Assembly (NCBI GenBank): GCA_030642025.1
Contig: DAOWOO010000021.1
Span: forward strand, 1 to 10,428
Direction: 5' to 3'
Source of the DNA: Candidatus Zixiibacteriota bacterium
GTDB lineage: Bacteria > Zixibacteria > MSB-5A5 > GN15 > PGXB01
DNA length: 10,428 nt
Shown: positions 1 through 5,921 of the stretch, in pieces
Numbering within the stretch: position 1 is the stretch's first letter
How the letters are laid out: each line of letters begins with the position of its first letter
Program-made: the position numbers and the translations under genes
The notes under the pieces: generated by a model
What the model saw: the letters and a program-made list of their open reading frames with translations, nothing else
Told to the model about the DNA's origin: nothing
Databases searched by the model: none

Positions 1-320
1 CCAAAACCGGACGCATCCATGTATGGCTCTTCATCCAGCCTTGTGTATCTTGCCTGGGCATTGATCGTTGGAAGAAAATTCGTCCGGGCGATCTTCACTC
101 CTGAATTGGCCTCATCGACCTTGTATGATGCCGCTGCCAACGCATGATTGTTCTCCAGAGCCATCCTGGTGGCCTGTTTCAGGCCAAGTCTGAGTGTGTC
201 AGCGCTAACATTGGGTGCGATAATTAGGCACGCGGCAACGGCAGATACCAGGAAGCCAACTGGACATTTTGATCGGGCCTGTCCCATAAGGCAGTGCCAA
301 GTATATGTCAGTTTATTCAA
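1..320 (-). CDS. TolC-family outer-membrane efflux protein, N-terminal part (cut by window edge)
   Basis: Reading the minus strand gives an open frame of about 106 codons that runs off the left edge. It has a signal peptide with a hydrophobic core (VGFLVSAVAACLIIA) and a likely cleavage site after NVSA, followed by the start of a TolC/OEP repeat: DTLRLGLKQATRMALENNH, then a helix ending ARTNFLPTINAQARY. The pattern L..A...AL.NN, later R..FLP.I...A.Y, is characteristic of the outer-membrane channel of tripartite efflux or type I secretion systems. The start is uncertain: I chose TTG at 320 because AAAGGAGA (plus 331-338) lies upstream, although its spacing is long; an in-frame ATG at 287 has no ribosome site. 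It follows the TetR gene by about 70 bases on the same strand, which suggests one operon. The missing left part probably holds the rest of the channel and perhaps pump and adaptor genes. Confidence 0.82.
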   Translation of the reverse strand, partial: MNKLTYTWHCLMGQARSKCPVGFLVSAVAACLIIAPNVSADTLRLGLKQATRMALENNHALAAASYKVDEANSGVKIARTNFLPTINAQARYTRLDEEPYMDASGF

Positions 321-388
321 TTTGAATTGATCTCCTTTCAAATGTTCATCTCTTTTCTCATGCAAAATAGCAGAGGTTTGTCGTCGCT

Positions 389-1006
389 TTACTCTTTAGC
401 CATACCCGCAAGAATCAACTTCGTGATATAGCTGACTTCTGTGTCAACACCCGTGTAATCAACGTCAGATGCGGCCATAGCATCTGCCTGCTGAAAGGCT
501 CTGAGCTTCACCGCATCAGATATCGTCAGAATTGCACTGGCGATTTTCCTGCAATTGCACTGCTTGAAATCACCCACCTTGACACCTTCCTCTATGATGT
601 CTGTAAGGAAAGTGATCTCCCGGTTAAGATATTCCTGATAAAGTTTGTTAACCAATGGCGCTACCTCCACAACTACCTGGATGGAAATGTCGAGAAGATT
701 CGTCATCTTGCGAAAATGTTCCAGTCGAGCCTTTATATATCGTAAAACTTTTTTACTGGCTGTTTTTTCCCTGGCAACCTCGCTTTGAAGCCAGTCAATC
801 ATTTCTCTGCCTTCACCAGTTATGACATCCCGAAAGATTGCCTCCTTGCTGTCGTAGTAGTGATATAGGGAGCCTGCCTTCATCCCAACCACTTGGGCGA
901 TGTCATCCAGGGTCGTCTTGGCAAAACCATGCCTGGCGAAGCAGCGCCCGGCTGCGTTGTGAATCTCGTCTTTTCTTATCATTCCCGGATCAGTCGGGCC
1001 ACTCAT
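389..1006 (-). CDS. TetR/AcrR-family transcriptional repressor
   Basis: The 205-residue protein has the normal TetR size and plan. Residues about 10-57 form the DNA-binding domain: helix 1 (IHNAAGRCFARHGFAKTTL), then the helix-turn-helix DDIAQVVGMKAGSLYHYYDSK, with the SLYHYYDSKE turn typical of the family. The remainder is the all-helical ligand-binding and dimerisation region, which does not reveal the ligand. ATG at 1006 is preceded by GAGG (minus strand) at good spacing; an internal ATG at codon 9 is a less likely start. It lies directly upstream of the TolC-like gene on the same strand, so it probably represses its own operon and responds to a compound exported by the pump. The promoter/operator at 1024-1081 fits autorepression. 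The family call is firm; the efflux role is inferred from context. Confidence 0.93.
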   Translation of the reverse strand: MSGPTDPGMIRKDEIHNAAGRCFARHGFAKTTLDDIAQVVGMKAGSLYHYYDSKEAIFRDVITGEGREMIDWLQSEVAREKTASKKVLRYIKARLEHFRKMTNLLDISIQVVVEVAPLVNKLYQEYLNREITFLTDIIEEGVKVGDFKQCNCRKIASAILTISDAVKLRAFQQADAMAASDVDYTGVDTEVSYITKLILAGMAKE

Positions 1007-1023
1007 CGAACTGCCTCGTCTAA

Positions 1024-1056
1024 ATAATCTAATATTCTGTTATATCGTTAGATTAT
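1024..1056. promoter_or_regulatory. Inverted-repeat operator, probable TetR binding site
   Basis: ATAATCTAA (1024-1032) and TTAGATTAT (1048-1056) form a perfect 9-bp inverted repeat around a 15-bp centre. The right arm covers most of the -10 box of the minus-strand promoter and the repeat spans the predicted start of transcription. A repressor bound here would block RNA polymerase, as expected for TetR autoregulation. The binding itself is inferred. Confidence 0.65.
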
Positions 1057-1081
1057 ACATAATAATTAATATGAATGTCAA
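1052..1081 (-). promoter_or_regulatory. Sigma-70 promoter of the tetR-tolC operon
   Basis: On the minus strand TTGACA (plus 1076-1081) is followed by 18 bases and TATAAT (plus 1052-1057). Both boxes match consensus exactly. Transcription would begin near 1045 and leave a leader of about 40 bases before the TetR start codon. Confidence 0.75.
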
Positions 1082-1125
1082 ATCTTTTTTATTCAAATTC
1101 CTGATTTACGGAAGTATTTTAAGTT

Positions 1126-1135
1126 TCTAATTAGA
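1126..1135. promoter_or_regulatory. Palindrome TCTAATTAGA, possible second operator
   Basis: This perfect 10-bp palindrome contains the same TCTAA/TTAGA half-sites as the operator at 1024-1056 but without the spacer. It sits about 45 bp upstream of the -35 box. It could be an auxiliary repressor site; chance is possible in such AT-rich DNA. Confidence 0.3.
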
Positions 1136-1306
1136 TTGTTATACTAAAAGGATTTACTTGAGACGGTTTTTTGAGTCTAACCTATTATTAACCATAATAT
1201 TTACCTGTATCTGCGTTTATGAAGTATATAATTACCAAAGAAAATAGGCCACTGTATAAGTAGCTCACGGAAGAAATGTTGGATACGCTGTCTGTCGTAT
1301 GGGGAA
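1136..1306. other. AT-rich intergenic region without a recognisable gene
   Basis: This stretch lies between the tetR promoter region and the 3' end of the small gene at 1307-1687. I see no convincing coding frame or RNA gene. A short inverted repeat, ATACG/CGTAT (1283-1287 and 1296-1300), lies just past the stop codon of the small gene, but it lacks a following T tract and is too weak to call a terminator. Confidence 0.5.
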
Positions 1307-1687
1307 TTACGGCGCGTACTTGTCGAATTTGTCCCAATATGCCTGTGACAACTGGTAGGTCACAAAGTCGCCGTCTCCCGAAGATTTCGCCTCGATAATC
1401 CCCAGTTTTTCGGCATAATCCAAAAGCTGGGTGAAATCGGGCCGCGAACTCAGTTTGGTTTTTGCATCAACTTCGGGGTTGATTTCCCATTTGCCCTCTT
1501 GTTTGCCGAGCGCGCCGACATTCTCCTTGCAGGCCGTAAAAAGAAATTGCTGCAGAGAAAACTGACTGTGCGGGAAGACATTCAGTTTCGGCGGCGGCAA
1601 CGGGATATCCCTTCCCAGGGCCATTTCGTACCTGAAATGTTTATATAATTCCAATCCCATACTGCTAAAATCGGCAATAGTTGACAA
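1307..1687 (-). CDS. Small hypothetical protein, possible winged-helix-like C-terminus
   Basis: I do not recognise this gene. The frame encodes about 126 residues from a TTG at 1687 to a stop at 1307. A proline-rich stretch (DIPLPPPKLNVFPH) is followed by an amphipathic part. The C-terminal segment DFTQLLDYAEKLGIIEAKSS and the strand-like DGDFVTYQLS resemble a helix plus beta-wing of a winged-helix fold, but this is only a shape resemblance. No start is convincing: the TTG lacks a ribosome site, an ATG at 1660 also lacks one, and an ATG at 1624 has only a weak AGG. The same frame stays open upstream to 1810 with no ATG, GTG or TTG. A TTGACC box (plus 1750-1755) with an AATATT 18 bases on could serve as a weak promoter, which would make that extension a leader. 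The body of the frame looks coding by composition; a 5'-damaged gene is an alternative. Confidence 0.5.
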   Translation of the reverse strand: MSTIADFSSMGLELYKHFRYEMALGRDIPLPPPKLNVFPHSQFSLQQFLFTACKENVGALGKQEGKWEINPEVDAKTKLSSRPDFTQLLDYAEKLGIIEAKSSGDGDFVTYQLSQAYWDKFDKYAP

Positions 1688-1735
1688 AAATTCAAATGTA
1701 AAATATTGATTTTTTAAAGAATATGAATATTGCCG

Positions 1736-1767
1736 AATTTCGGATAAAAGGTCAAAATTCCGGATAA
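1736..1767. repeat. Pair of 12-bp direct repeats, 20-bp period
   Basis: AATTTCGGATAA (1736-1747) and AATTCCGGATAA (1756-1767) match at 11 of 12 positions and are offset by exactly 20 bp, close to two helical turns. The first overlaps a short inverted repeat, CCGAATTTCGG (1733-1743). They flank a possible -35 box (TTGACC on the minus strand, plus 1750-1755) of the small upstream gene, and lie about 145 bp upstream of the protease promoter. Same-face spacing suggests a protein binding site. Confidence 0.4.
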
Positions 1768-1909
1768 TGCCATATAAATTGCGGGTTTCGACAAAAATGT
1801 ATCTGATCAGTCATCCGAGCGCCCGATGAAATACCCCTGCAATTGTGCAATTTCAATTCGGAATCGACAAATTGTAAATAACGGTCGCAATATTATGGTC
1901 GATATAATT

Positions 1910-1938
1910 TTGACGAAATCCGTATTAATTCGTATCTT
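1910..1938 (+). promoter_or_regulatory. Predicted sigma-70-like promoter of the protease gene
   Basis: TTGACG (1910-1915) is followed by 17 bases and TATCTT (1933-1938). Transcription would begin near 1945, giving a leader of about 30 bases that contains the ribosome site AGGGAG (1964-1969) five bases before the ATG at 1975. The upstream 1688-1909 spacer is AT-rich, with repeated CAATT words around 1840-1874, and holds no convincing plus-strand gene. Confidence 0.5.
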
Positions 1939-1974
1939 AAAACAGAAGCCTTTTATGACTGACAGGGAGCAGAC

Positions 1975-4455
1975 ATGAGACATTTTGATAAGATATTTAA
2001 CCAACCGACCAGGTTTTTTATCTTAATTCTCTTTCTGATAGTTACTGTTTTCGGATATGCCGCCGCTGAGCCGCCGGAGTATTATGATTTACGTAATGTC
2101 GATGGCGCCAACTATGTCTCCGGTGTCAGAGAGCAGCAGGGGGGAACCTGCTGGGCCCATGGAGCTATGGCGGCTATGGAGGGAAATCTCCTGCTTACCG
2201 GGGCCTGGACGGCATCAGGTGAGACCGGTGAACCAAACCTGGCCGAGTATCATCTCGACTGGTGGAACGGCTTCAACAAGTACCACAACGACGACACCGA
2301 TCCGCCCGACGGGGGCGGTTTGACCGTGCACGAGGGCGGCGATTATCGGGTTACGGCGGCATACCTGGCGCGCGGGGAAGGTGCTGTAAGAGATATCGAT
2401 GCGCAGTCGTATAACAATCCACCCGACCGGCATAAGGACAGCTATCATTATTTCTATGTCCGTGATATCGAATGGTACACCGCCGGGGATAATCTCGAAA
2501 ATATCAATACGATTAAAGAAAAGCTGATGACCGATGGCGTAATCGGTACGGCCATGCTGTACGATGCAATCTACATGACCGATTATGTGCACTACCAGCC
2601 GGAAAGCAGTACGATTGATCCTACCCATGCCATAGCCATTGTCGGCTGGGATGATAATAAGCAAACCCAGGCCGATCAGCCCGGCGCCTGGCTGTGCAAG
2701 AACAGTTGGGGCGACGGTTGGGGTTTTTACGGTTATTTTTGGATATCGTATTATGACAAACACTGCGGCCGACATCCGGAAATGGGGGCGGTATCTTTCC
2801 AGAATATTGAACCTATGCGGTATGATAAAATATACTACCATGATTATCACGGCTGGCGCGCCACAAAGGCGGATATTGTCGAGGCGTTCAACGTCTTCAC
2901 GGTCGAGCGTAACGAGCAGTTGCAGGCGGTAAACTTTTTCACGGCGGCGGACAATGTCGATTACACGATAAAAATATATGGCCGTTTCGAGAGCGGTCAG
3001 CTCCATGACGAAATTACCAGCCAGACCGGGCATATCGAGCATACCGGTTTTCATACGATTGACCTGAATACTCCGATTGAATTGAGTAGGGAAGATAATT
3101 TCTATATTTACCTGGCCCTTTCAGAAGGCGGTCAACCGTACGGCTGCACTTCGGAGGTTCCGGTACTTCTGGGAGCCAAACAGATAGTGATAGTCGATTC
3201 ATATTCGGAGCCGGGACAGAGTTATTACCATGAGGGTGGTACATGGAAGGATCTTTACGATTTCGACAATTCGGCCAATTTCTGTACGAAGGCGCTGACT
3301 ATTGTCCGGAGTATGGAAGTCGAATCAGACGATAATTTTAATGCCGAGGGCCCCCTGGGCGGCCCATTTGATCCGGAAAGCAAAACCTACCGGTTTTTCC
3401 ATAAATATGAGCAACCGATTGAATACACGGTGACTACCGATGTCTCAGCGCACTGGGTAACATTGTCAGGCGATATTGCAGGTACGCTTCAGCCAGGTGA
3501 TACCGCCGAGATTACGGTGACGATAAATGACAATGCCAACGGACTGGTCAACGGCAGGCATACGGCCGGTGTTTATTTTGCCAATCTAAGCAATCATCTC
3601 GATGACACCACCCGGCAGGTTGAATTGATTGTCGGGACCCCAACATTGAAACATGAATGGACTCTTGAAACCGACCCCGGATGGACTTGTGAAGGTGATT
3701 GGGAATATGGCTGCCCGACCGGCGGCGGCGGATATGCAGGTTTCGGGGCCGATCCGATCGGAGGATACACGGGCGACTATGTTTATGGTTACAATATTGA
3801 CGGCAATTATCTTGGCAATATGAAAGAAAAACATCTGGTCTCCGGTCCGATTGTCTGCTCGCATCTGTTGAAAACGCGATTGAAATTCATGTGCTGGCTG
3901 GCGATCGGGGTCAATGCGTACGGGTATGTCTCTGTCAGCGCCGACGGTGTCAACTGGGATATGGTCTGGGCCCGGGGTGGCTGGCCGCCGGACAGTGAAT
4001 GGGTGGAGTTAGATATCGATATATCCGAATATGCCGACGAACAATCGACAGTCTTTTTGCGCTGGACAATGGGCGCTATTAGCGCTCACCCATTGTTCGG
4101 CGGGTGGAATATTGACGATATTCGGATTCTGGGTATCTTCAATGAGGCCTGGACAGATGTACCCTCCTTGCTGCCCGATGAATTTGCACTTTATCAGAAC
4201 TATCCCAATCCGTTCAACCCGAGCACACAAATCGATTTCTATTTGCCGCAAGCCTCTGATGTCAGGCTGGAGATTTTCAATATTCTCGGGCAAAAAGTAA
4301 CAACCCTGGTGGATAGCCGGCTTGGACACGGGTATCACCACGTGGTATGGAACGGGCAGGATTCCGATAACAGGGCGGTTGCCACCGGAATCTATTTCTA
4401 TCGTATTGAAACCGACGGGAAAGTCAAAACGAGGAAAATGCTGTTGCTGAAGTAA
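1975..4455 (+). CDS. Secreted papain-family (C1A) cysteine protease with C-terminal sorting domain
   Basis: The 826-residue protein begins with a signal peptide (hydrophobic core about residues 14-29, AAA before the likely cut). The papain-like domain follows at once, about 33-270: REQQGGTCWAHGAMAAMEGN places the oxyanion Gln at 54/55 and the nucleophile at Cys59, DPTHAIAIVGW gives His218, and CKNSWGDGWGFYGYFWIS gives Asn243. All catalytic residues are present. There is no inhibitor prodomain between signal peptide and enzyme, and the usual CGSCW is GGTCW, so the conserved disulfide cysteine is missing. Residues about 275-445 look like the lectin-like domain often found after bacterial C1A domains; about 475-555 is an Ig/BACON-like sandwich; about 558-720 is a jelly-roll or MAM-like region. 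The C-terminus (733-826) has FALYQNYPNPFNPST...IFNILGQ...GIYFYRIET, a FlgD-like/type IX secretion type sorting tail. It is monocistronic, with its own promoter and ribosome site. The substrate is unknown. Confidence 0.92.
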   Translation: MRHFDKIFNQPTRFFILILFLIVTVFGYAAAEPPEYYDLRNVDGANYVSGVREQQGGTCWAHGAMAAMEGNLLLTGAWTASGETGEPNLAEYHLDWWNGFNKYHNDDTDPPDGGGLTVHEGGDYRVTAAYLARGEGAVRDIDAQSYNNPPDRHKDSYHYFYVRDIEWYTAGDNLENINTIKEKLMTDGVIGTAMLYDAIYMTDYVHYQPESSTIDPTHAIAIVGWDDNKQTQADQPGAWLCKNSWGDGWGFYGYFWISYYDKHCGRHPEMGAVSFQNIEPMRYDKIYYHDYHGWRATKADIVEAFNVFTVERNEQLQAVNFFTAADNVDYTIKIYGRFESGQLHDEITSQTGHIEHTGFHTIDLNTPIELSREDNFYIYLALSEGGQPYGCTSEVPVLLGAKQIVIVDSYSEPGQSYYHEGGTWKDLYDFDNSANFCTKALTIVRSMEVESDDNFNAEGPLGGPFDPESKTYRFFHKYEQPIEYTVTTDVSAHWVTLSGDIAGTLQPGDTAEITVTINDNANGLVNGRHTAGVYFANLSNHLDDTTRQVELIVGTPTLKHEWTLETDPGWTCEGDWEYGCPTGGGGYAGFGADPIGGYTGDYVYGYNIDGNYLGNMKEKHLVSGPIVCSHLLKTRLKFMCWLAIGVNAYGYVSVSADGVNWDMVWARGGWPPDSEWVELDIDISEYADEQSTVFLRWTMGAISAHPLFGGWNIDDIRILGIFNEAWTDVPSLLPDEFALYQNYPNPFNPSTQIDFYLPQASDVRLEIFNILGQKVTTLVDSRLGHGYHHVVWNGQDSDNRAVATGIYFYRIETDGKVKTRKMLLLK

Positions 4456-4589
4456 ATGGATATTACCATATTAGCGCCACCAATTGTGGCTACGGCGATC
4501 AACCTGACTGATATCCGGCATCTGATTCAATATCTTTATGTCGATCCCGCCGGCCAACCGGGGCTTATTTGTCCGTTTCCTGATTAAGC
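4456..4589. other. Spacer between convergent genes; short doubtful 43-codon frame
   Basis: The protease and DUF192 genes converge here. An ATG directly abuts the protease stop (TAAATG) and opens a 43-codon plus-strand frame ending at 4587, but it has no ribosome site and no recognisable motif, so I do not call it a gene. GGCTTA (4562-4567) and TAAGCC (4585-4590) are inverted with a 17-base loop, and CCGG/CCGG around 4550-4560 could form a small stem. Either might help end transcription, but neither has a T tract. Confidence 0.35.
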
Positions 4590-5180
4590 CTAAAGGCGGC
4601 GCCAGGCGATTTTGTCGCCTTCGGAGATTTTGAATTTATCAGTAAACCCGGCGTTGACCTCAATTACATACCGGCATGGTTTGTTCGAGAAGTACTGCAC
4701 CTCGGCCAGCGACTCGGCATACTTGTGGATTGAGACAATCTCATAAGTAGTATTAACAAAGATAATATCCAGCGGAATGACGGTGTTTTTCATCCAGAAT
4801 GCCCTGGAGGTCTCCTCATCAAAAATGAAAAACATCCCCTGGTTTTCTGCCATTTCATCACGGTACATCATTCCAATCTGCCGATCAACCTCCTCGTCCA
4901 CTATTTCAATATCTATAGTAGTCAGCAGATTACCATCGGGAGTATTAAAAGAAAGAATACCCTGGCGGTTGAAAGCGGTTTCTACCGGGGTGGTTGGAAC
5001 GCCCGTTAATTCAATCGGTTGAGTGCCATCTTTCTGGTCGGGATAGAAAAGATAAGCTGCCGCAATGATAATCACAGCAATTATCGGGACTGTAATCCGG
5101 ATAATCGAATACTTCCCGGATTTTTCTTTATACTTCGACATTAGACCGGATCGGTCTGAATCTCTTTTCATGCCCATCAT
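4590..5180 (-). CDS. Membrane-anchored DUF192 protein
   Basis: The 196-residue protein has a basic N-terminus, one hydrophobic segment at about 28-46 (IIRITVPIIAVIIIAAAYLF) and a DUF192 domain at about 75-195. Diagnostic parts are the beta strand LLTTIDIEIVDEEVDRQIGM, then GMMYRDEMAENQGMFFIF, the conserved RAFWMKNTVIPLDIIFV, and the closing CRYVIEVNAGF and KISEGDKI. The single N-terminal segment should anchor the domain on the outer face of the inner membrane, or release it if cleaved. DUF192 has no settled biochemical role and I do not assign one. The start is ambiguous: ATG at 5180, a second ATG in the next codon, or codon 14 at 5141, which sits one base after a 6-bp inverted repeat. It is divergent from the CBS gene and convergent with the protease. 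Confidence 0.9.
   Translation of the reverse strand: MMGMKRDSDRSGLMSKYKEKSGKYSIIRITVPIIAVIIIAAAYLFYPDQKDGTQPIELTGVPTTPVETAFNRQGILSFNTPDGNLLTTIDIEIVDEEVDRQIGMMYRDEMAENQGMFFIFDEETSRAFWMKNTVIPLDIIFVNTTYEIVSIHKYAESLAEVQYFSNKPCRYVIEVNAGFTDKFKISEGDKIAWRRL
5143..5157. promoter_or_regulatory. Inverted repeat AGACCG-GAT-CGGTCT near the DUF192 start
   Basis: A perfect 6-bp inverted repeat with a 3-base centre lies within the first codons of the DUF192 gene as called, and ends one base before the alternative start at 5141. It could be an operator, or an RNA hairpin limiting initiation. The hexamer CGGTCT recurs at 5206-5211 in the divergent spacer. Confidence 0.35.
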
Positions 5181-5207
5181 TTTTATCTGTGAAATAATAA
5201 ACGTCCG

Positions 5208-5225
5208 GTCTTAAGACAAGCGCTT
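5208..5225. promoter_or_regulatory. Two adjacent palindromes in the divergent spacer
   Basis: GTCTTAAGAC (5208-5217) and AAGCGCTT (5218-5225) are perfect palindromes placed end to end, midway between the divergent DUF192 and CBS-domain genes. The CGGTCT word overlapping the first also occurs in the inverted repeat at 5143-5157. This is a candidate site for a regulator acting on one or both genes. Confidence 0.35.
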
Positions 5226-5296
5226 TCTTATACAAATTATCTATGTCCGGATGGAATATCGGTCGGGAAATTGATTCAATAGGAGGACGGATATAC

Positions 5297-5325
5297 TTGA
5301 TTTTTCTCCCCCAATGGCGTATCTA
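5297..5325 (+). promoter_or_regulatory. Possible promoter for the CBS-permease operon
   Basis: TTGATT (5297-5302) is followed by 17 bases and TATCTA (5320-5325), resembling the protease promoter in spacing and -10 form. The predicted start near 5332 leaves about 20 bases before the ATG at 5354, enough for the GGAGGA ribosome site. The -10 match is moderate. Confidence 0.35.
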
Positions 5326-5353
5326 TTTGTCCAAAATAAACCCGGAGGAAACT

Positions 5354-5881
5354 ATGGCTACCAAAAGAGCCGAGGATATAATGATTCCCCTGGACAAGTA
5401 TCCTCATATTCCACACTGGTTCACCCTGCGTCAGGCGGTGGCCGAGATTCAAAAATCCAAAATTGATTTCAAGGGCCACAAGTCTCTTCCACGCGCCCTT
5501 CTTGTTTTTGACGAAAAATATCATTTGCTCGGAATCGTAAGGCGTCGCGATATTCTCCGCGGTCTGGAGCCGAAATTTCTGAAAACCATGCCGATGACCC
5601 ACCGTCAGCAAATGTTCGATATTGAGGCCGATCCCGATCTGACCGTGCTGACTTCAGGCAAGGTCGCCAAGGCGGTCAAGGACCAGGCTGACAACACCAT
5701 CAGTGAGGTTATGCAGCCAGTGGCCGGTTCGGTCAGGCACGACGATCATATTACCAAAATCATATATAAGATGATTCATAAGGATCTTAATCTCCTGCCG
5801 GTTGTCAGAGGTGACAAGGTTATCGGCGTAGTTCGAAGTGTCGACGCCTTCAATGAAATGGCCAATATCTTGCTCGGATAG
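5354..5881 (+). CDS. Tandem CBS-domain protein
   Basis: From ATG at 5354, with ribosome site GGAGGA (5344-5349), the gene encodes 175 residues. Residues about 7-72 form a first CBS motif (AEDIMIPLDKYPHI...LRQAVAEI...PRALLVFDEKYHLLGIVRRRDIL) and about 112-173 a second (TISEVMQPVAGSVRHDDHITKIIYKM...LNLLPVVRGDKVIGVVRSVDAF). Such Bateman modules usually bind AMP, ADP, ATP or another adenosyl ligand and act as a cytosolic sensor by contact with a partner. Between the halves lies an unusual insert of about 40 residues (KFLKTMPMTHRQ...SGKVAKAVKDQA). There is no fused catalytic domain. The permease starts 40 bases downstream, so the two are probably co-transcribed and CBS may regulate transport; that is inference. 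The frame is open upstream to 5243, and a TTG at 5297 preceded by AGGAGG (about 5281) could give a longer N-terminus, but ATG 5354 is better. Confidence 0.9.
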   Translation: MATKRAEDIMIPLDKYPHIPHWFTLRQAVAEIQKSKIDFKGHKSLPRALLVFDEKYHLLGIVRRRDILRGLEPKFLKTMPMTHRQQMFDIEADPDLTVLTSGKVAKAVKDQADNTISEVMQPVAGSVRHDDHITKIIYKMIHKDLNLLPVVRGDKVIGVVRSVDAFNEMANILLG

Positions 5882-5921
5882 CCCGAACAGGCAATGGAGT
5901 TACTGATCATCTGGAGCGGCT

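Noticed and set aside
148..330. Plus-strand 60-codon frame at the left edge
   Set aside because: The opposite strand encodes a clear TolC-type signal peptide and repeat, which explains this DNA.
1283..1300. ATACG/CGTAT inverted repeat as a terminator
   Set aside because: The stem is only 5 bp and no T tract follows in the relevant direction.
1807..2004. Minus-strand 65-codon frame across the protease promoter and start
   Set aside because: It runs through AT-rich control DNA and the signal-peptide codons of the protease, with no recognisable protein pattern.
2215..3054. Long open frame (279 codons) on the minus strand inside the protease gene
   Set aside because: It lies wholly opposite the C1A catalytic domain, whose motifs fix the plus-strand frame; the antisense translation shows no family pattern.
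4456..4587. 43-codon plus-strand frame with ATG abutting the protease stop
   Set aside because: There is no ribosome site, motif or other support; the TAAATG overlap-like junction alone is not enough.
5243..5353. N-terminal extension of the CBS protein by 37 residues
   Set aside because: The extension has no CBS-family content, and the ATG at 5354 has a strong, well-spaced GGAGGA site.
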